Source: Mycobacterium sp. 1081908.1 (GTDB lineage Bacteria; Actinomycetota; Actinomycetes; Mycobacteriales; Mycobacteriaceae). From it: a stretch of DNA of 64,000 nucleotides. The position numbers and the translations under genes are program-made. The stretch is from positions 1-64,000 of the forward strand of contig NZ_LZLY01000048.1 of NCBI RefSeq assembly GCF_001673535.1. Reading direction: 5' to 3'. Positions 62,751-64,000 of this stretch are shown one piece after another (position 1 is the stretch's first letter; every line of letters begins with the position of its first letter). The notes beneath the pieces are model-generated. The model had not been told where the DNA came from. It saw nothing but the letters and a program-made list of their open reading frames with translations, and did no database searches.

Positions 62751-64000
62751 TGCGGTGTCTCATCACGGGCCGGCGATGTGCTGGGTATAGAGGGAGGAAC
62801 CCAGTCATGTCCATGCGGCCTGCTCTGAAGTCCAGAATTACCTATGCCCCGGGGATCCGTCCAATCCAGGCGCAAACGCGGCGCGGACCCGCTGGGCGTC
62901 TTGCTCGCCGGCGGCGCCGTCGCCGGCGGGGTCCCGGTGTCGGTGACCGTCGGGGGCGCCGGCTGCTCGTTTTCGGCGCGGGAGTTGATGACGATGATCA
63001 CCGCGATCAAGATGGCCAGCGCCCCCAGCACGCCCGCGGCCCACAGCAGCGCGCGCTGTCCCGACGAGAACGTGCGCCGCGCAGGCGGCCGCGACCGGCC
63101 GGTGGACGGCCCGGAGCGCCGGGGCGCGGCGGCGCGGCTGGGCCCGACGGCGGGCGACCTGGTGTGCGGGCTCGACGGAATGGCCGCCGGCGAGGCGCGG
63201 CCGGGGGGCGGTGACTGGCTCGGCCGCGGCGGCCGGCGACCGGCCCGGACCGCGGCGACGGCGTCGGCGAACGGTCCCCCGCTGCGGTAGCGCATCTGGG
63301 GGTTCTTGACGAGGGTGATCTCGATGAGTTCCCGCACGTTGGGCGGCAGCTCGGCCGGCAGCGGCGGCGGTGGTTCCTTGATGTGCTTCATCGCCACCGT
63401 CAGCGCGCCGTCGCCGGTGAACGGGCGCTTACCCGAAACCACTTCGTAGCCAACGACTCCCAGTGAGTAGACATCGCTGGCGGGGGTCGCGTCGTGACCC
63501 AGCGCCTGCTCGGGGGCGATGTATTGGGCGGTGCCCATCACCATCCCGGTCTGGGTCACCGGCGCGGCGTCGACCGCCTTCGCGATACCGAAGTCGGTGA
63601 TCTTCACCTGGCCGGTCGGGGTGATCAGGATATTGCCGGGTTTGACGTCGCGGTGCACCAGGCCGGCGGCGTGCGCGATCTGAAGGGCCCGGCCGGTCTG
63701 CTCGAGCATGTCGAGCGCGTGCCGCAGCGACAGCCGTCCGGTGCGCTTGAGCACCGAGTTCAGCGGCTCCCCGTTGACCAGCTCCATCACCAGGTAGGCG
63801 GTGCGGCCCTCCCCGTCCAGCTGGCTCTCGCCGTAGTCGTGGACCTGGGCGATTCCCGGGTGATTCAGCATCGCCGTGGTGCGCGCCTCCGCGCGGAACC
63901 GTTCGATGAACTCAGGGTCCTGGGAGAACTCCTGCTTGAGTACCTTGACCGCGACGCGCCGGCCCAGCCGGCTGTCGACCGCCTCCCACACCTGGCCCAT
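62747..64000 (-). CDS. pknA: Serine/threonine kinase PknA (5' end cut by the window)
   Basis: 417 residues are visible. The true N-terminus, about 22 residues with the first part of the Gly loop, lies beyond the window; the apparent ATG (MGQVWEAVD) is internal. HRDVKPGN and DFG (TDFGIAKA) are present. A Pro/Arg-rich juxtamembrane segment, one membrane helix ([20 protein letters not shown]) and a short Pro/Thr outside tail follow, without PASTA repeats. Acts with PknB in cell-shape and division control. Confidence 0.97.
   Translation of the reverse strand: MGQVWEAVDSRLGRRVAVKVLKQEFSQDPEFIERFRAEARTTAMLNHPGIAQVHDYGESQLDGEGRTAYLVMELVNGEPLNSVLKRTGRLSLRHALDMLEQTGRALQIAHAAGLVHRDVKPGNILITPTGQVKITDFGIAKAVDAAPVTQTGMVMGTAQYIAPEQALGHDATPASDVYSLGVVGYEVVSGKRPFTGDGALTVAMKHIKEPPPPLPAELPPNVRELIEITLVKNPQMRYRSGGPFADAVAAVRAGRRPPRPSQSPPPGRASPAAIPSSPHTRSPAVGPSRAAAPRRSGPSTGRSRPPARRTFSSGQRALLWAAGVLGALAILIAVIIVINSRAENEQPAPPTVTDTGTPPATAPPASKTPSGSAPRLRLDWTDPRGIGNSGLQSRPHGHDWVPPSIPSTSPARDETPQ

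Overview
The window is a high-GC chromosomal segment of a slow-growing mycobacterium. It is recognised from near-complete gene-order agreement with the M. tuberculosis interval Rv3886c to Rv3924c followed by Rv0001 to Rv0015c. An ESX-2 type VII secretion locus, which is mostly a slow-grower trait, sits beside the replication origin. A Mycobacterium avium-complex-like species is plausible, but that is inference. oriC lies between dnaA and dnaN at about 43.65-44.13 kb, and most genes on either side point away from it.

Region 1 (1-13.6 kb, minus strand): ESX-2 apparatus and substrates, read from right to left: eccB2, eccC2 (one three-ATPase protein), PE36, PPE69, esxD, esxC, espG2, a ParA/MinD-like ATPase, eccD2, and an N-terminal part of mycP2 that meets an in-frame stop before its catalytic serine. 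Two tandem stem-loops, one with a UUCG tetraloop in the RNA, separate esxC from espG2.

Region 2 (12.4-22.5 kb): accessory genes beside ESX-2. They are a lytic-transglycosylase-like protein, a YbaB-fold EspL-like protein, a Gly/Pro-rich protein, a large EspK-like protein, a small membrane protein, a PknH-like receptor kinase, a DUF2563/DUF1023 hydrolase pair standing where CpnT-EsxE-EsxF lies in M. tuberculosis, and a protein built of Asp/Gly repeats that look like calcium-binding loops.

Region 3 (22.5-41.5 kb): conserved origin-flank housekeeping genes: pcnA, mutT4, an Rv3909-like membrane protein, murJ with its pseudokinase, sigM and its anti-sigma factor, trxB2-trxC behind a SigH-type promoter, cwlM, a GNAT-like gene, parB-parA-rsmG with three parS sites lying inside coding sequence, then jag, yidC, yidD, rnpA and rpmH.

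Region 4 (42-53.3 kb): dnaA, oriC, dnaN, recF, a DUF721 gene, gyrB, gyrA, a DUF3566 membrane protein, tRNA-Ile and tRNA-Ala, with a possible DLW-39-like micro-ORF between the two tRNAs.

Region 5 (53.3-57.3 kb): an insertion relative to M. tuberculosis directly after tRNA-Ala: a PE/PPE pair, a small hypothetical protein, a TetR regulator and a divergent cytochrome P450.

Region 6 (57.3-64 kb): the cell-division and envelope block cwsA, ppiA, a PH-like membrane protein, crgA, a DUF881 gene, trpG, pknB and pknA (cut by the window end). PknB, CwlM and MurJ, all in this window, belong to one peptidoglycan-control circuit.
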